Positions 16,523-21,854 of a stretch of 35,630 bases of DNA are shown here, one piece after another; the first letter of the stretch is position 1; each line of letters starts with the position of its first letter. A model generated the notes under the pieces. That model was not told the origin of the DNA. It saw only the letters and a program-made list of their open reading frames with translations, and searched no databases. Both the position numbers and the translations under genes were made by a program. This stretch comes from a virus: positions 1 to 35,630 of the IMG/VR virus record IMGVR_UViG_3300048589_000228; one strand, written 5' to 3'.

Positions 16523-16723
16523 CGGTCGTCCCCCTTGAGTCGCTCCTCGGCGGCGACGGCACGGCGGGTTGCCATGTCGCGTGCGTGTGTGGCGCAGGTC
16601 GTCGATCTCGTCGCACGCCGCGTGGATCACTGACGGCCAGTCGAGCTCGGCTGCTCCGGCGAGGAGCCCGGTGAGTCGTTCCATGGCGGCGGCAAGATCG
16701 CGGGCTCCACGACGCTCGGTCAT
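16519..16723 (-). CDS. Small protein gene, apparently frameshifted before RuvC
   Basis: The frame starts at ATG 16723 (MTERRGARDLAAAMERLTGLL), coupled by ATGA to the gene upstream. From about 16590 its codons lose the strong G/C third-position bias, while the +1 frame gains it (about 16 of 19 G/C-ending against 11) and reads THARDMATRRAVAAEERLKGDDR before a TGA that overlaps the RuvC GTG. The most economical reading is a ~68-aa protein broken by a one-base change near 16,585-16,600, which makes it seem fused in frame to RuvC. A sequencing error, mutation or programmed shift could all explain this. Confidence 0.55.
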
Positions 16724-16947
16724 CGGTCCTCCTCGTGGCGGGGGTGTGGAGGCACGACGGGTGCGACCGGGGCGGGCTGAGCGACCCCAGCCCCGGCGTA
16801 CTCGGCGAACCCGCGGGCCATCTTCCCGAACTGGACGGCGACCGACGTGAGCCGCTCCGACGCGGTCGCCAGCTCCAACGTCACCGCTGCCAGCTCCCCC
16901 AACAGGTTCGCGACCACCAGCTCATCGAGCGGCGCCTGCCCGGCCAT
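16720..16947 (-). CDS. Small helical protein with Pro/Val tail
   Basis: This 75-aa protein is a long amphipathic helix region (LVVANLLGELAAVTLELATASERLTSV) followed by a flexible VAQPAPVAPVVPPHP tail. It could form a coiled coil or oligomer. The start at 16947 shares a base with the preceding stop (TGATG), and its stop overlaps the next start. No family recognised. Confidence 0.7.
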   Translation of the reverse strand: MAGQAPLDELVVANLLGELAAVTLELATASERLTSVAVQFGKMARGFAEYAGAGVAQPAPVAPVVPPHPRHEEDR

Positions 16948-17273
16948 CAGTCGGCCCTCCGATTGCCGTCGACGGCGCGGGCCATCGCGGCGGCCACCGC
17001 CCGCAGCTCGTCGACGCTGCCGGAGATCGTCAGCCCGTGCAGGACCGTGCCCGGGCTGATCCGCAGATGGGCTCTCCTGTCGTCGACGACGTGCGCTGAC
17101 GCCTCGATACCCGCCGCAGCGAAGTGCAGGTTCGAGCCGATGACCCCCGGCTCCATGGTCATGGTCTCCTCCTCGCACACGTCGCAGCAGTCGCTGCACA
17201 CGTCCTCACCGTCGGCGGCTGTGTGGGCGGCCCACACCGGGTAGATGTCGTCCCCGCACCGGTCGCAGATCAC
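16947..17273 (-). CDS. Zinc-ribbon protein with a domain paralogous to 19358-19729
   Basis: This 108-aa protein starts at GTG 17273 (GTGA overlap). Residues 1-36 form a double Cys motif, CDRCGDD then VCSDCCDVCEEE. Residues 43-104 (VIGSNLHFAAAGIEA through SGSVDELRAVAAAMARAVDG) clearly resemble the C-terminal half of the 123-aa protein at 19358 (VIVGANVHLAAEVAE through SGTPAEVEMLARRMLAAVD). An internal GAGGAGGAGACCATG could also start that second domain on its own. The function is unknown; the duplication suggests a useful small alpha/beta module. Confidence 0.75.
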   Translation of the reverse strand: MICDRCGDDIYPVWAAHTAADGEDVCSDCCDVCEEETMTMEPGVIGSNLHFAAAGIEASAHVVDDRRAHLRISPGTVLHGLTISGSVDELRAVAAAMARAVDGNRRAD

Positions 17274-17758
17274 GCCAGTCCCTCCAGCGCGCACTGCGTG
17301 CCGAGTGCCGCCTCCGGTGGCGGCATGTCCTCGGGGGGCAGCCGAAGCGCGATCAACCCACCCTTCGTGCGCCCAACCTCGCTGAACCCGGCGCGCCGGT
17401 AACAGCGCCCGGGGTCACGCTTCCGACGGACCTTCGCCGCGTCCACGAACGTGACCATCCCGAGGTCTGGCACCTCCGGCCAGTGGGCACGGGTGGCGGC
17501 GACGGCAGCGACGATCATGTCTGACGCGACGTGCTCGCCCCCCTCGCGTCGAAAGCAACTGTTCACCCACGCCCCCGCCCACGCATGGCGGACGAACTCG
17601 GCGAACGGCCACGATGTCACCCATACCGCGTGCTCGGTCTTGAGCACCAGGCATCGACCTGGCGGGACGAATTGCGGGGTTCCTGGCTTCTGCCGGTTGT
17701 AGTGCCGGTCAGCAATCGTTCGGGCCTCGGGGTCGGAGCGGTGGCTCTTGGTCCACAT
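17270..17758 (-). CDS. GNAT-like (possibly Mom-like) protein
   Basis: This 162-aa protein begins MWTKSHRSDPEARTIADRHY, has PQFVPPGRCLVL and VWVTSWP strands, and ends in a GNAT-type segment MVTFVDAAKV...PGRCYRRAGFSEVG, where RCYRRAGF is the typical helix/strand after the acetyl-CoA loop. Similar proteins in actinophages are mostly left unnamed. The phage Mu DNA-modification protein Mom is also a divergent GNAT, and two DNA methyltransferases are encoded in the same operon, so base modification is a reasonable but unproven idea. ATG 17758 is coupled by TGATG to a 31-aa membrane peptide gene. Confidence 0.72.
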   Translation of the reverse strand: MWTKSHRSDPEARTIADRHYNRQKPGTPQFVPPGRCLVLKTEHAVWVTSWPFAEFVRHAWAGAWVNSCFRREGGEHVASDMIVAAVAATRAHWPEVPDLGMVTFVDAAKVRRKRDPGRCYRRAGFSEVGRTKGGLIALRLPPEDMPPPEAALGTQCALEGLA

Positions 17759-17853
17759 CACCGCCGACCCCCCGCCATGAACCGTCCCGCCAGCACGGCA
17801 GCGGGCACCGACACCACACACCACACGACGAGCACCACCAGCACGGCGGTCAC
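17758..17853 (-). CDS. 31-residue single-pass membrane peptide
   Basis: Starting at GTG 17853 (GTGA overlap with the upstream gene), the peptide reads MTAVLVVLVVWCVVSVPAAV and then LAGRFMAGGRR. It is one hydrophobic helix of about 20 residues with a basic tail. Its TGA overlaps the ATG of the GNAT-like gene. Overlapping at both ends, as in the rest of the operon, supports real translation. Confidence 0.6.
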   Translation of the reverse strand: MTAVLVVLVVWCVVSVPAAVLAGRFMAGGRR

Positions 17854-18092
17854 GACCCGTACCACCAGACAGCCAGCAGCCCGCACCCCCACAGCGCGAC
17901 GGCCACCCACACCCACCCGACCGCGTCCAGGGTGATCGCCCCCCGCTCCCGATGGATCTCCTCCAGCAGGCGGCGCAACTCGTTGCGGTGCCGGTTCTCG
18001 GCGAGGCGTTGCCGGTGCTCACCGATGAGCCAGCCGGCGGCGAATACTGCGGCGAGGGTCACGAGGAACACGGCGATCTGCCAGTCGGTCAT
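17850..18092 (-). CDS. Two-helix membrane protein with central charged coil
   Basis: This 80-aa protein has an N-terminal transmembrane helix (IAVFLVTLAAVFAAGWLIG), a charged helix rich in Arg/Glu (HRQRLAENRHRNELRRLLEE), and a second hydrophobic segment (VGWVWVAVALWGCGLLAVWW). Both ends are probably on one side of the membrane with the coil inside. It is preceded by a 3-nt gap from the 50-aa gene and followed by a GTGA junction. It belongs to a run of envelope-directed small genes. Confidence 0.72.
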   Translation of the reverse strand: MTDWQIAVFLVTLAAVFAAGWLIGEHRQRLAENRHRNELRRLLEEIHRERGAITLDAVGWVWVAVALWGCGLLAVWWYGS

Positions 18093-18095
18093 CGC

Positions 18096-18248
18096 TCACC
18101 GTCCACGAGTCATCTCGATGGGCCAGTCAGGGACACGGGTCGGCAGCGGCTTGCCGTCGATGGTGAGCCGCAGTCGGACCTTGGGAAGCGGCCCCGCTAC
18201 CCGTAGCCAGAGAGGCACGTGCGACAGGTCTTCCGGTTCGTCGCTCAT
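18096..18248 (-). CDS. 50-residue hypothetical protein
   Basis: The frame runs from ATG 18248 (overlapping the lipoprotein stop, ATGA) to TGA 18096. It reads MSDEPEDLSHVPLWLRVAGP, then a strand-rich KVRLRLTIDGKPLPTRVPDW and IEMTRGR. No membrane segment is seen; it looks like a tiny beta-type soluble protein. G/C-ending codons throughout and the coupled start support it. Confidence 0.6.
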   Translation of the reverse strand: MSDEPEDLSHVPLWLRVAGPLPKVRLRLTIDGKPLPTRVPDWPIEMTRGR

Positions 18249-18376
18249 CGCTCACCGTCCACGTGGACGACCACCGTGCACCGGTGCGGGCCCACGACCT
18301 CGCACGGCAGCGGGTGGGGACGCTCGGTGACCGGGTGGCAGCCCGCGAGCAGGACCAGGAGGAGGAGTCTCATCAT
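18245..18376 (-). CDS. Tiny lipoprotein
   Basis: This 43-aa protein starts MMRLLLLVLLAGCHPVTERP: a short basic n-region, a leucine core and a classic lipobox LAGC, so Cys14 should be lipidated and the signal peptide cut. The mature part is only about 30 residues, with two further Cys (CEVV, RCTVVV) that could form a disulphide outside the cell. It is ATGA-coupled on both sides. Phage lipoproteins of this size are known as superinfection-exclusion factors (for example T5 Llp), which is the leading hypothesis; a lysis role is less likely. Confidence 0.7.
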   Translation of the reverse strand: MMRLLLLVLLAGCHPVTERPHPLPCEVVGPHRCTVVVHVDGER

Positions 18377-18552
18377 CCGACCCCCTCGGTCTTGGTGCGG
18401 TCGATGTCGCGGGCGGTGGCGACCAGGCGGGCGATCCACTCGGGATCCCAGTCGGCGATCGCGGCGCGGCGTATCGCCATGAGCAGCTCGTCGCGCTGCC
18501 AGCGGGCCTCTTTGAGCTGCGCCTGTGCGATGTCGACGTCGGTGGTGGTCAT
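18373..18552 (-). CDS. Small helical (possible HTH) protein
   Basis: This 59-aa protein is one long helix (IAQAQLKEARWQRDELLMAI) followed by RRAAIADWDPEWIARLVATARDI, where the spacing suggests a degenerate helix-turn-helix of the type found in small phage proteins. ATG 18552 overlaps the pentapeptide gene stop. Evidence for DNA binding is weak. Confidence 0.65.
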   Translation of the reverse strand: MTTTDVDIAQAQLKEARWQRDELLMAIRRAAIADWDPEWIARLVATARDIDRTKTEGVG

Positions 18553-19361
18553 CGCCGGGCCTCCTGGACGTAGCCGCGGTCGTCCATCACCCAGCCGGGC
18601 GGCAGGGTCACGCCCTCGGCACCGCGCAGGTCGGCACCGCGCAGGTCGGCACCGCGCAGGACGGCGTCGCGCAGGTCGGCACCGCGCAGGACGGCACCGC
18701 GCAGGTCGGCGTCGCGCAGGTCGGCACCGCGCAGGTCGGCATAGCTCAGGACGGCACCGCGCAGGTCGGCATAGCTCAGGTCGGCACCGCGCAGGTCGGC
18801 ACCGCGCAGGACGGCGTCGCGCAGGACGGCGTCGCGCAGGACGGCACCGCGCAGGACGGCACCGCGCAGGTCGGCACCGCGCAGGTCGGCGTCGCGCAGG
18901 ACGGCGTCGCGCAGGTCGGCATAGCTCAGGACGGCACCGCGCAGGTCGGCGTCGCGCAGGACGGCGTCGCGCAGGGCGGCATAGCTCAGGACGGCACCGC
19001 GCAGGTCGGCGTCGTGGCAGATCAGCATCCGCACCGGGTCGAACGGCTCCGGTGCCACCCACAACCGGGACACCCGCACCTTGTCCACGGTGGCGGCCAG
19101 CACGTCGGCGGGCAGGTACCCGACGAGCAGCCCGACCGACGTACCGATGCGAGCGCCACCGGACCGCGCCCCCGTCAGGGTACGGGCAGCGCACAGCCCG
19201 TCACCCGGATGATTCGGGCACGGGTCGTCGTGCACGGTCGGGTTTTCCGCCTCATGCCACTCACCCAGCCGGTAACGGTACCGGCCTCCGGCGTGGTCGT
19301 CAGTGGCAAGGTCAGTGCCGACGAACTTGTACCCCCAGTGGAGCCCCTCGGGGACGGTCAC
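18549..19361 (-). CDS. Pentapeptide-repeat protein (26 repeats)
   Basis: This 270-aa protein has about 115 residues of unique N-terminus (MTVPEGLHWGYKFVGTDLA; GTG start 19361 overlapping the previous stop) and then 26 uninterrupted pentads A(D/V)LRG, A(D/V)LRD or A(D/V)LSY. Such repeats fold into a right-handed quadrilateral beta-helix. In MfpA/Qnr proteins the helix mimics DNA and protects or inhibits gyrase; phage examples are less studied. The pentads are nearly pure Leu in the centre with Arg/Asp outward, more uniform than MfpA. A short cap (EGVTLPPGWVMDDRGYV) ends the protein. A gyrase or nuclease decoy is plausible but not shown. Confidence 0.88.
   Translation of the reverse strand: MTVPEGLHWGYKFVGTDLATDDHAGGRYRYRLGEWHEAENPTVHDDPCPNHPGDGLCAARTLTGARSGGARIGTSVGLLVGYLPADVLAATVDKVRVSRLWVAPEPFDPVRMLICHDADLRGAVLSYAALRDAVLRDADLRGAVLSYADLRDAVLRDADLRGADLRGAVLRGAVLRDAVLRDAVLRGADLRGADLSYADLRGAVLSYADLRGADLRDADLRGAVLRGADLRDAVLRGADLRGADLRGAEGVTLPPGWVMDDRGYVQEARR
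18621..19010 (-). repeat. 26 tandem 15-bp units encoding pentapeptides
   Basis: The DNA is an unbroken array of 15-bp units, mostly CAGGTCGGCACCGCG-like on the plus strand with a few fixed variants (GACGGCGTC, ATAGCT). DNA identity between units is far higher than protein function needs, which points to recent expansion by slippage or unequal recombination, and the copy number may vary between related phages or be mis-assembled. Confidence 0.95.
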
Positions 19362-19729
19362 GACGCCACCTCGGCCGCATCGACGGCGGCATCGACGGCG
19401 GCGAGCATCCGACGGGCGAGCATCTCCACCTCGGCGGGGGTGCCGGAGAACACGGCGGTGAAGCACGACCGTCCGACGGACAGGAACACCCGGCCGTCGG
19501 CGGTCCGGGCGGTCGGCTCGGCCACCTCTGCGGCGAGGTGCACGTTGGCCCCGACGATGACGTCGTATGGATCGCTCATGGTTGGTCCCTCTTCTTGGTT
19601 GACGAACTCGGCGAGCGCGGCGAACGCCTGCCCGTCGAGGTAGAGCACGGGCCCCGTGGCGACCCGGGTGCCGCGGGTGGTGCGGGTCCAGAGGACGACC
19701 GTCCCGTCGGACTCGCTCGGCCACTTCAT
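19358..19729 (-). CDS. Hypothetical protein with paralogous C-terminal domain
   Basis: This 123-aa protein starts at ATG 19729 (ATGA overlap). Residues 1-50 (MKWPSESDGTVVLWTRTTRG...) are a small strand-rich part. From Met51 (MSDPYDVIVGANVHLAAEV) begins a domain that is repeated in the 108-aa protein at 16947. An AAGAGGGACC ribosome-like site precedes Met51, so a separate 73-aa product from 19579 is possible. The function is unknown. Confidence 0.7.
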   Translation of the reverse strand: MKWPSESDGTVVLWTRTTRGTRVATGPVLYLDGQAFAALAEFVNQEEGPTMSDPYDVIVGANVHLAAEVAEPTARTADGRVFLSVGRSCFTAVFSGTPAEVEMLARRMLAAVDAAVDAAEVAS

Positions 19730-19908
19730 CGCTCCTCCACCCTTCGGGCACGGCGGGCCGCAGCAGCACGCCGGCGGGCCTCCTCGGCTTCGCGGCGCTC
19801 ATGGTGGACCCCGAGATGGACCCCCGCCCACCCGCCGGCGACGAACGCCACGATGATGAGCACCCCCGCCCAGTCGTCGAGGGAGTAGTCGAGGATGGTG
19901 GCGAGCAT
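19726..19908 (-). CDS. Single-pass membrane protein with charged tail
   Basis: This 60-aa protein has one hydrophobic helix (WAGVLIIVAFVAGGWAGVHLG) near the N-terminus, then a long Arg/Glu/Ala helix (HHERREAEEARRRAAAARRA), giving an N-out/C-in topology by the positive-inside rule. ATG 19908 overlaps the upstream stop and its own stop overlaps the next start. No known family. Confidence 0.68.
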   Translation of the reverse strand: MLATILDYSLDDWAGVLIIVAFVAGGWAGVHLGVHHERREAEEARRRAAAARRARRVEER

Positions 19909-20033
19909 CAGCCGTGCTCCTGCGTTAGGGCCTTCCGGCCGGCTTCGATCCGAAAGCGGAATCCGGCCACCTCGTACCGTTCGCCAGCAGCGAACCGTCG
20001 AGAGCCGATGTCGAGGTGAGCTTCCCTGCTCAT
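19908..20033 (-). CDS. 41-residue hypothetical protein
   Basis: The frame begins MSREAHLDIGSRRFAAGERY at ATG 20033, ATGA-coupled to the methyltransferase stop, and continues EVAGFRFRIEAGRKALTQEHG. It looks like a small beta-hairpin protein. Support comes from coupling at both ends and the G/C-ending codons. Confidence 0.6.
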   Translation of the reverse strand: MSREAHLDIGSRRFAAGERYEVAGFRFRIEAGRKALTQEHG

Positions 20034-20689
20034 GCCTCGTTCCCCCATGTGTGCCACCCGAACCGTCGGCGCCTGGCGAACATGTCCAGCCTCGGTGCCG
20101 GTGAGCACGTCTCCACGAGGTCGTAGAACGACTCGGGTTTGGCAGAGTGGCGGGTGCGGTCAGCGACGAAGTGTGTAGGCACGTCGTTGCGCGCTGTCGG
20201 GAGCTTGCCTCGGATGCCGAACAGCACATGCTCCGTGCTGTTGCGGAACCAGTTGCCCATACCGATCTGTGGCTTGCACCACGTCAGGCACGTCTTGTAG
20301 GTGAACCCCCAAGCGTCGACCAGGTCGAACGCCTCTCGGAGGAATCCGTTGGTGGTCCACAGGTAGAGGTGCGCGTTGTCCGACGCGGGGAGATCGAGTG
20401 CGGCCAGCTCTGCGAGGGTCATCGTCGGGTAGTGGTCTTCGGCGGCGCCTCGGGTGGCGGTGTTGTCGTACCGCCAGGGCGGGTCTACGACGATGGTGGG
20501 GAACTCGGCGGCGGCCTCGGCCCAGAGCCTCACGGTCTCCCGACTCACCGGCACTCCCACGATGCCGCTCAGCTCATCGGCGATGCGCTGCCATGCCCAC
20601 CCCGCACCCCTGAGATGTCCCACCCACTCGAATGGGTCCTGGCGGAGGGAGGTGCGGGCTAGTCGTTGCAGTGGGGAGTCGTTCTCCAT
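20030..20689 (-). CDS. MT-A70 family N6-adenine DNA methyltransferase with N-terminal HTH
   Basis: This 219-aa protein has the catalytic tetrad DPPW (residues 69-72, in FPTIVVDPPWRYDN) and the following MT-A70 landmarks HYPTMTLAEL, HLYLWTTNGFL and FTYKTCLTWCKP. The SAM-binding fold continues with SKPE-like SAKPESFYDLVE and RLDMFARR. Residues 24-58 (VGHLRGAGWAWQRIADELSG...VSRETVRLW) form a helix-turn-helix, uncommon in the stand-alone enzymes. ATG 20689 is chosen; the promoter 9 nt upstream would give an almost leaderless mRNA. As first gene of the early operon it may methylate phage DNA against restriction or act as its own regulator. Confidence 0.92.
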   Translation of the reverse strand: MENDSPLQRLARTSLRQDPFEWVGHLRGAGWAWQRIADELSGIVGVPVSRETVRLWAEAAAEFPTIVVDPPWRYDNTATRGAAEDHYPTMTLAELAALDLPASDNAHLYLWTTNGFLREAFDLVDAWGFTYKTCLTWCKPQIGMGNWFRNSTEHVLFGIRGKLPTARNDVPTHFVADRTRHSAKPESFYDLVETCSPAPRLDMFARRRRFGWHTWGNEA

Positions 20690-20693
20690 GTCG

Positions 20694-20764
20694 TGCAACT
20701 ATATTGCAGTACCGCAGGAATGCAACCCCCTTGCGGAAGATTCTTCCCGGGTTCCCCCTTGCAA
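20694..20764. promoter_or_regulatory. Cluster of TTGCA/TGCAA half-sites in the divergent control gap
   Basis: Four pentamers lie in 71 bp: TGCAA 20694-20698, TTGCA 20704-20708, TGCAA 20721-20725 and TTGCA 20760-20764, with near-copies TTGCG in between. The first two form a perfect dyad around CTATA, flanking the -10 of the promoter read toward the methyltransferase, and the third overlaps its -35. CCCCCTTGC also occurs twice (about 20726-20733 and 20755-20762). The layout suits a repressor/activator operator or, beside a half-integrase, arm-type attachment sites. Confidence 0.5.
20698..20725 (-). promoter_or_regulatory. Putative early promoter for the methyltransferase operon
   Basis: On the minus strand TTGCAT (20725-20720), a 16-nt spacer and TATAGT (20703-20698) form a sigma-70-like promoter. 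The -10 is good and the -35 weak. Predicted start is about 20691, only 2 nt before ATG 20689, so the mRNA would be close to leaderless, common in actinobacteria. Confidence 0.55.
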
Positions 20765-21058
20765 ACGATTTGCGGTGAGGGCACCACCCACCGACGGCCG
20801 ATCACCGCGCAACGGATCTCCGAGCTCGTCGCCGGATGGGTGCGGACCGCCGGAGTGCAGCTCCACCCGAGGGACGGGCGCACCGCCCACGCGTTGCGCC
20901 GGACATGCGCCACGGACCTTCTCGAGCGCGGCACGTCGGTGCGGACCGTGCAAGCGGTGCTCCGCCACCAGTCGCTATCGACCACGGCCCGCTACCTGCG
21001 CCGGGCGGACGCGGCGGCGCTGGCCGAAGTGCTCGACGTGAGACGGTGGGCGGCGTAA
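20720..21058 (+). pseudogene. C-terminal half of a tyrosine integrase
   Basis: The coding pattern is convincing from about residue 45 of the open frame: ITAQRISELVAGWV, then box II HALRRTCATDLLERG, LRHQSLSTTARYLRR with the His and the tyrosine nucleophile, and a short end RRWAA. Missing are the N-terminal DNA-binding domain and the first catalytic Arg/Lys, so by itself it should not recombine DNA. Start is uncertain (ATG 20720 is the first plausible one). It is a decayed integrase or a deliberately short protein. The frame is intact, with no stops, which is odd for a dead gene. It lies on the opposite strand to almost everything else. Confidence 0.75.
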
Positions 21059-21068
21059 CGTCCCGGGG

Positions 21069-21176
21069 ATGAACGATGAGTGGGTGCTCGCCCTGTTGGC
21101 CGTCGTCGCGGTGGCTCTCGCACTGTTCGGCCTCTACCGGTTCATCGCCGCAGCGGTCGCCCGAGGTCGACGATGA
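21069..21176 (+). CDS. 35-residue membrane peptide after the integrase remnant
   Basis: ATG 21069 opens M-N-D-E-W followed by VLALLAVVAVALALFGLY, one hydrophobic helix, and a basic end AVARGRR. Its TGA overlaps the ATG of the next gene (ATGA). A GGGG run directly precedes the start. It is probably co-transcribed with the integrase remnant and the 68-aa gene. Confidence 0.6.
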   Translation: MNDEWVLALLAVVAVALALFGLYRFIAAAVARGRR

Positions 21177-21379
21177 GCGAGGAAGCCGACCGCCGCCAGC
21201 GCACCGTCATCACCACGGTCTCCGTGGTCGGGCTGGTTGTCGGCCCGTTGCTGATGGTCGACGCGTGGAACACCCAGGACATCACGGGCAAGGTCACTCC
21301 CGATGAGATGGTGATCGGGGTGGTGATTCTCGTGCTCGCCGTGCTCGGCATGGCGAAGACGCTCCTCGCCCGTCACTGA
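21173..21379 (+). CDS. 68-residue two-helix membrane protein
   Basis: The protein reads MSEEADRRQRTVITT, then a hydrophobic helix (VSVVGLVVGPLLMV), a polar hinge with WNTQDITGKVTPDEM, and a second helix (VIGVVILVLAVLGMA) with a basic tail. Both termini are predicted inside. It converges with the HTH gene, 10 bp away. Candidate roles are holin-like or exclusion protein; nothing decides between them. Confidence 0.68.
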   Translation: MSEEADRRQRTVITTVSVVGLVVGPLLMVDAWNTQDITGKVTPDEMVIGVVILVLAVLGMAKTLLARH

Positions 21380-21389
21380 CCCCCTCGAC

Positions 21390-21854
21390 TCACCTCCCCG
21401 GCCTCCGCCCCGGACGCCCCCTCACCCCTGCCGCCGCGAGCATCCGGCCGACCGTCCGCACCGAGCAGCCCTCCGCCTCGGCGATCTCCGGGCGGGTCGC
21501 TCCGGCGGCGAACGCAGCAGCGACCCGCTGAGCGCGTCGCTCCCGCTCCTCCACATCCAGCGGATCAGCCCCGGCCGGTGCGAGACCACGACGGGCCAGC
21601 CACTCCCGCACCGTCGACTCATGCACCCCAGCCTCCTCGGCCATGTCCGCCACCGACAGACCCTGACGGACCCGCACCTCGAGCCATCGGAGCGTGAGGA
21701 TCTCCCCGGCGCCGTGATCGGTGCGGCCTCGCAGCGGCACCCCCCCAGCGTGGAGCCGCCGCCAGATCGTGGACTGGTCGACCCCTACGTCTGCTGCGAG
21801 CTCGGCGACTGGCACACCCGCCAGGTAGCGGGCGGCCAGGTCGTCGGCGGTCAT
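21390..21854 (-). CDS. Triple helix-turn-helix DNA-binding protein
   Basis: This 154-aa protein contains three consecutive HTH units: PVAELAADVGVDQSTIWRRL, SVADMAEEAGVHESTVREWL and TRPEIAEAEGCSVRTVGRML, each about 45-55 residues apart, with a basic C-terminus (GRPGRRPGR). Repeated resolvase-type HTHs suggest it reads a long or repeated site. It is ATGA-coupled to the 112-aa gene, and both follow the best promoter in the genome. It is a good candidate regulator for the TTGCA operator 650 bp away, but there is no direct evidence. Confidence 0.8.
   Translation of the reverse strand: MTADDLAARYLAGVPVAELAADVGVDQSTIWRRLHAGGVPLRGRTDHGAGEILTLRWLEVRVRQGLSVADMAEEAGVHESTVREWLARRGLAPAGADPLDVEERERRAQRVAAAFAAGATRPEIAEAEGCSVRTVGRMLAAAGVRGRPGRRPGR

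Noticed and set aside
16043-16723. A single 226-aa RuvC fusion protein
   Set aside because: The middle of the frame (Arg/Pro/Gly-rich) has poor codon bias and the +1 frame is better; RuvC homology starts only at the GTG 16522.
18621-19010. Direct repeats that could suggest a CRISPR array
   Set aside because: Units are contiguous 15-mers without spacers and translate to pentapeptides.
18263-19888. Long plus-strand reading frames across the pentapeptide gene
   Set aside because: They read low-complexity Gly-Arg-His or Gly-Thr-Ala repeats that are simply the complement of the 15-bp array; the minus-strand protein has a coherent fold and coupled start.
20666-21058. A complete active integrase
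   Set aside because: No box I Arg, beta-sheet Lys region or N-terminal DNA-binding domain exists in any frame upstream; the gap there is regulatory DNA and the methyltransferase gene.
21069-21379. A type I or II toxin-antitoxin pair
   Set aside because: Small hydrophobic proteins alone are not enough; no antisense RNA promoter or DNA-binding antitoxin partner is visible.
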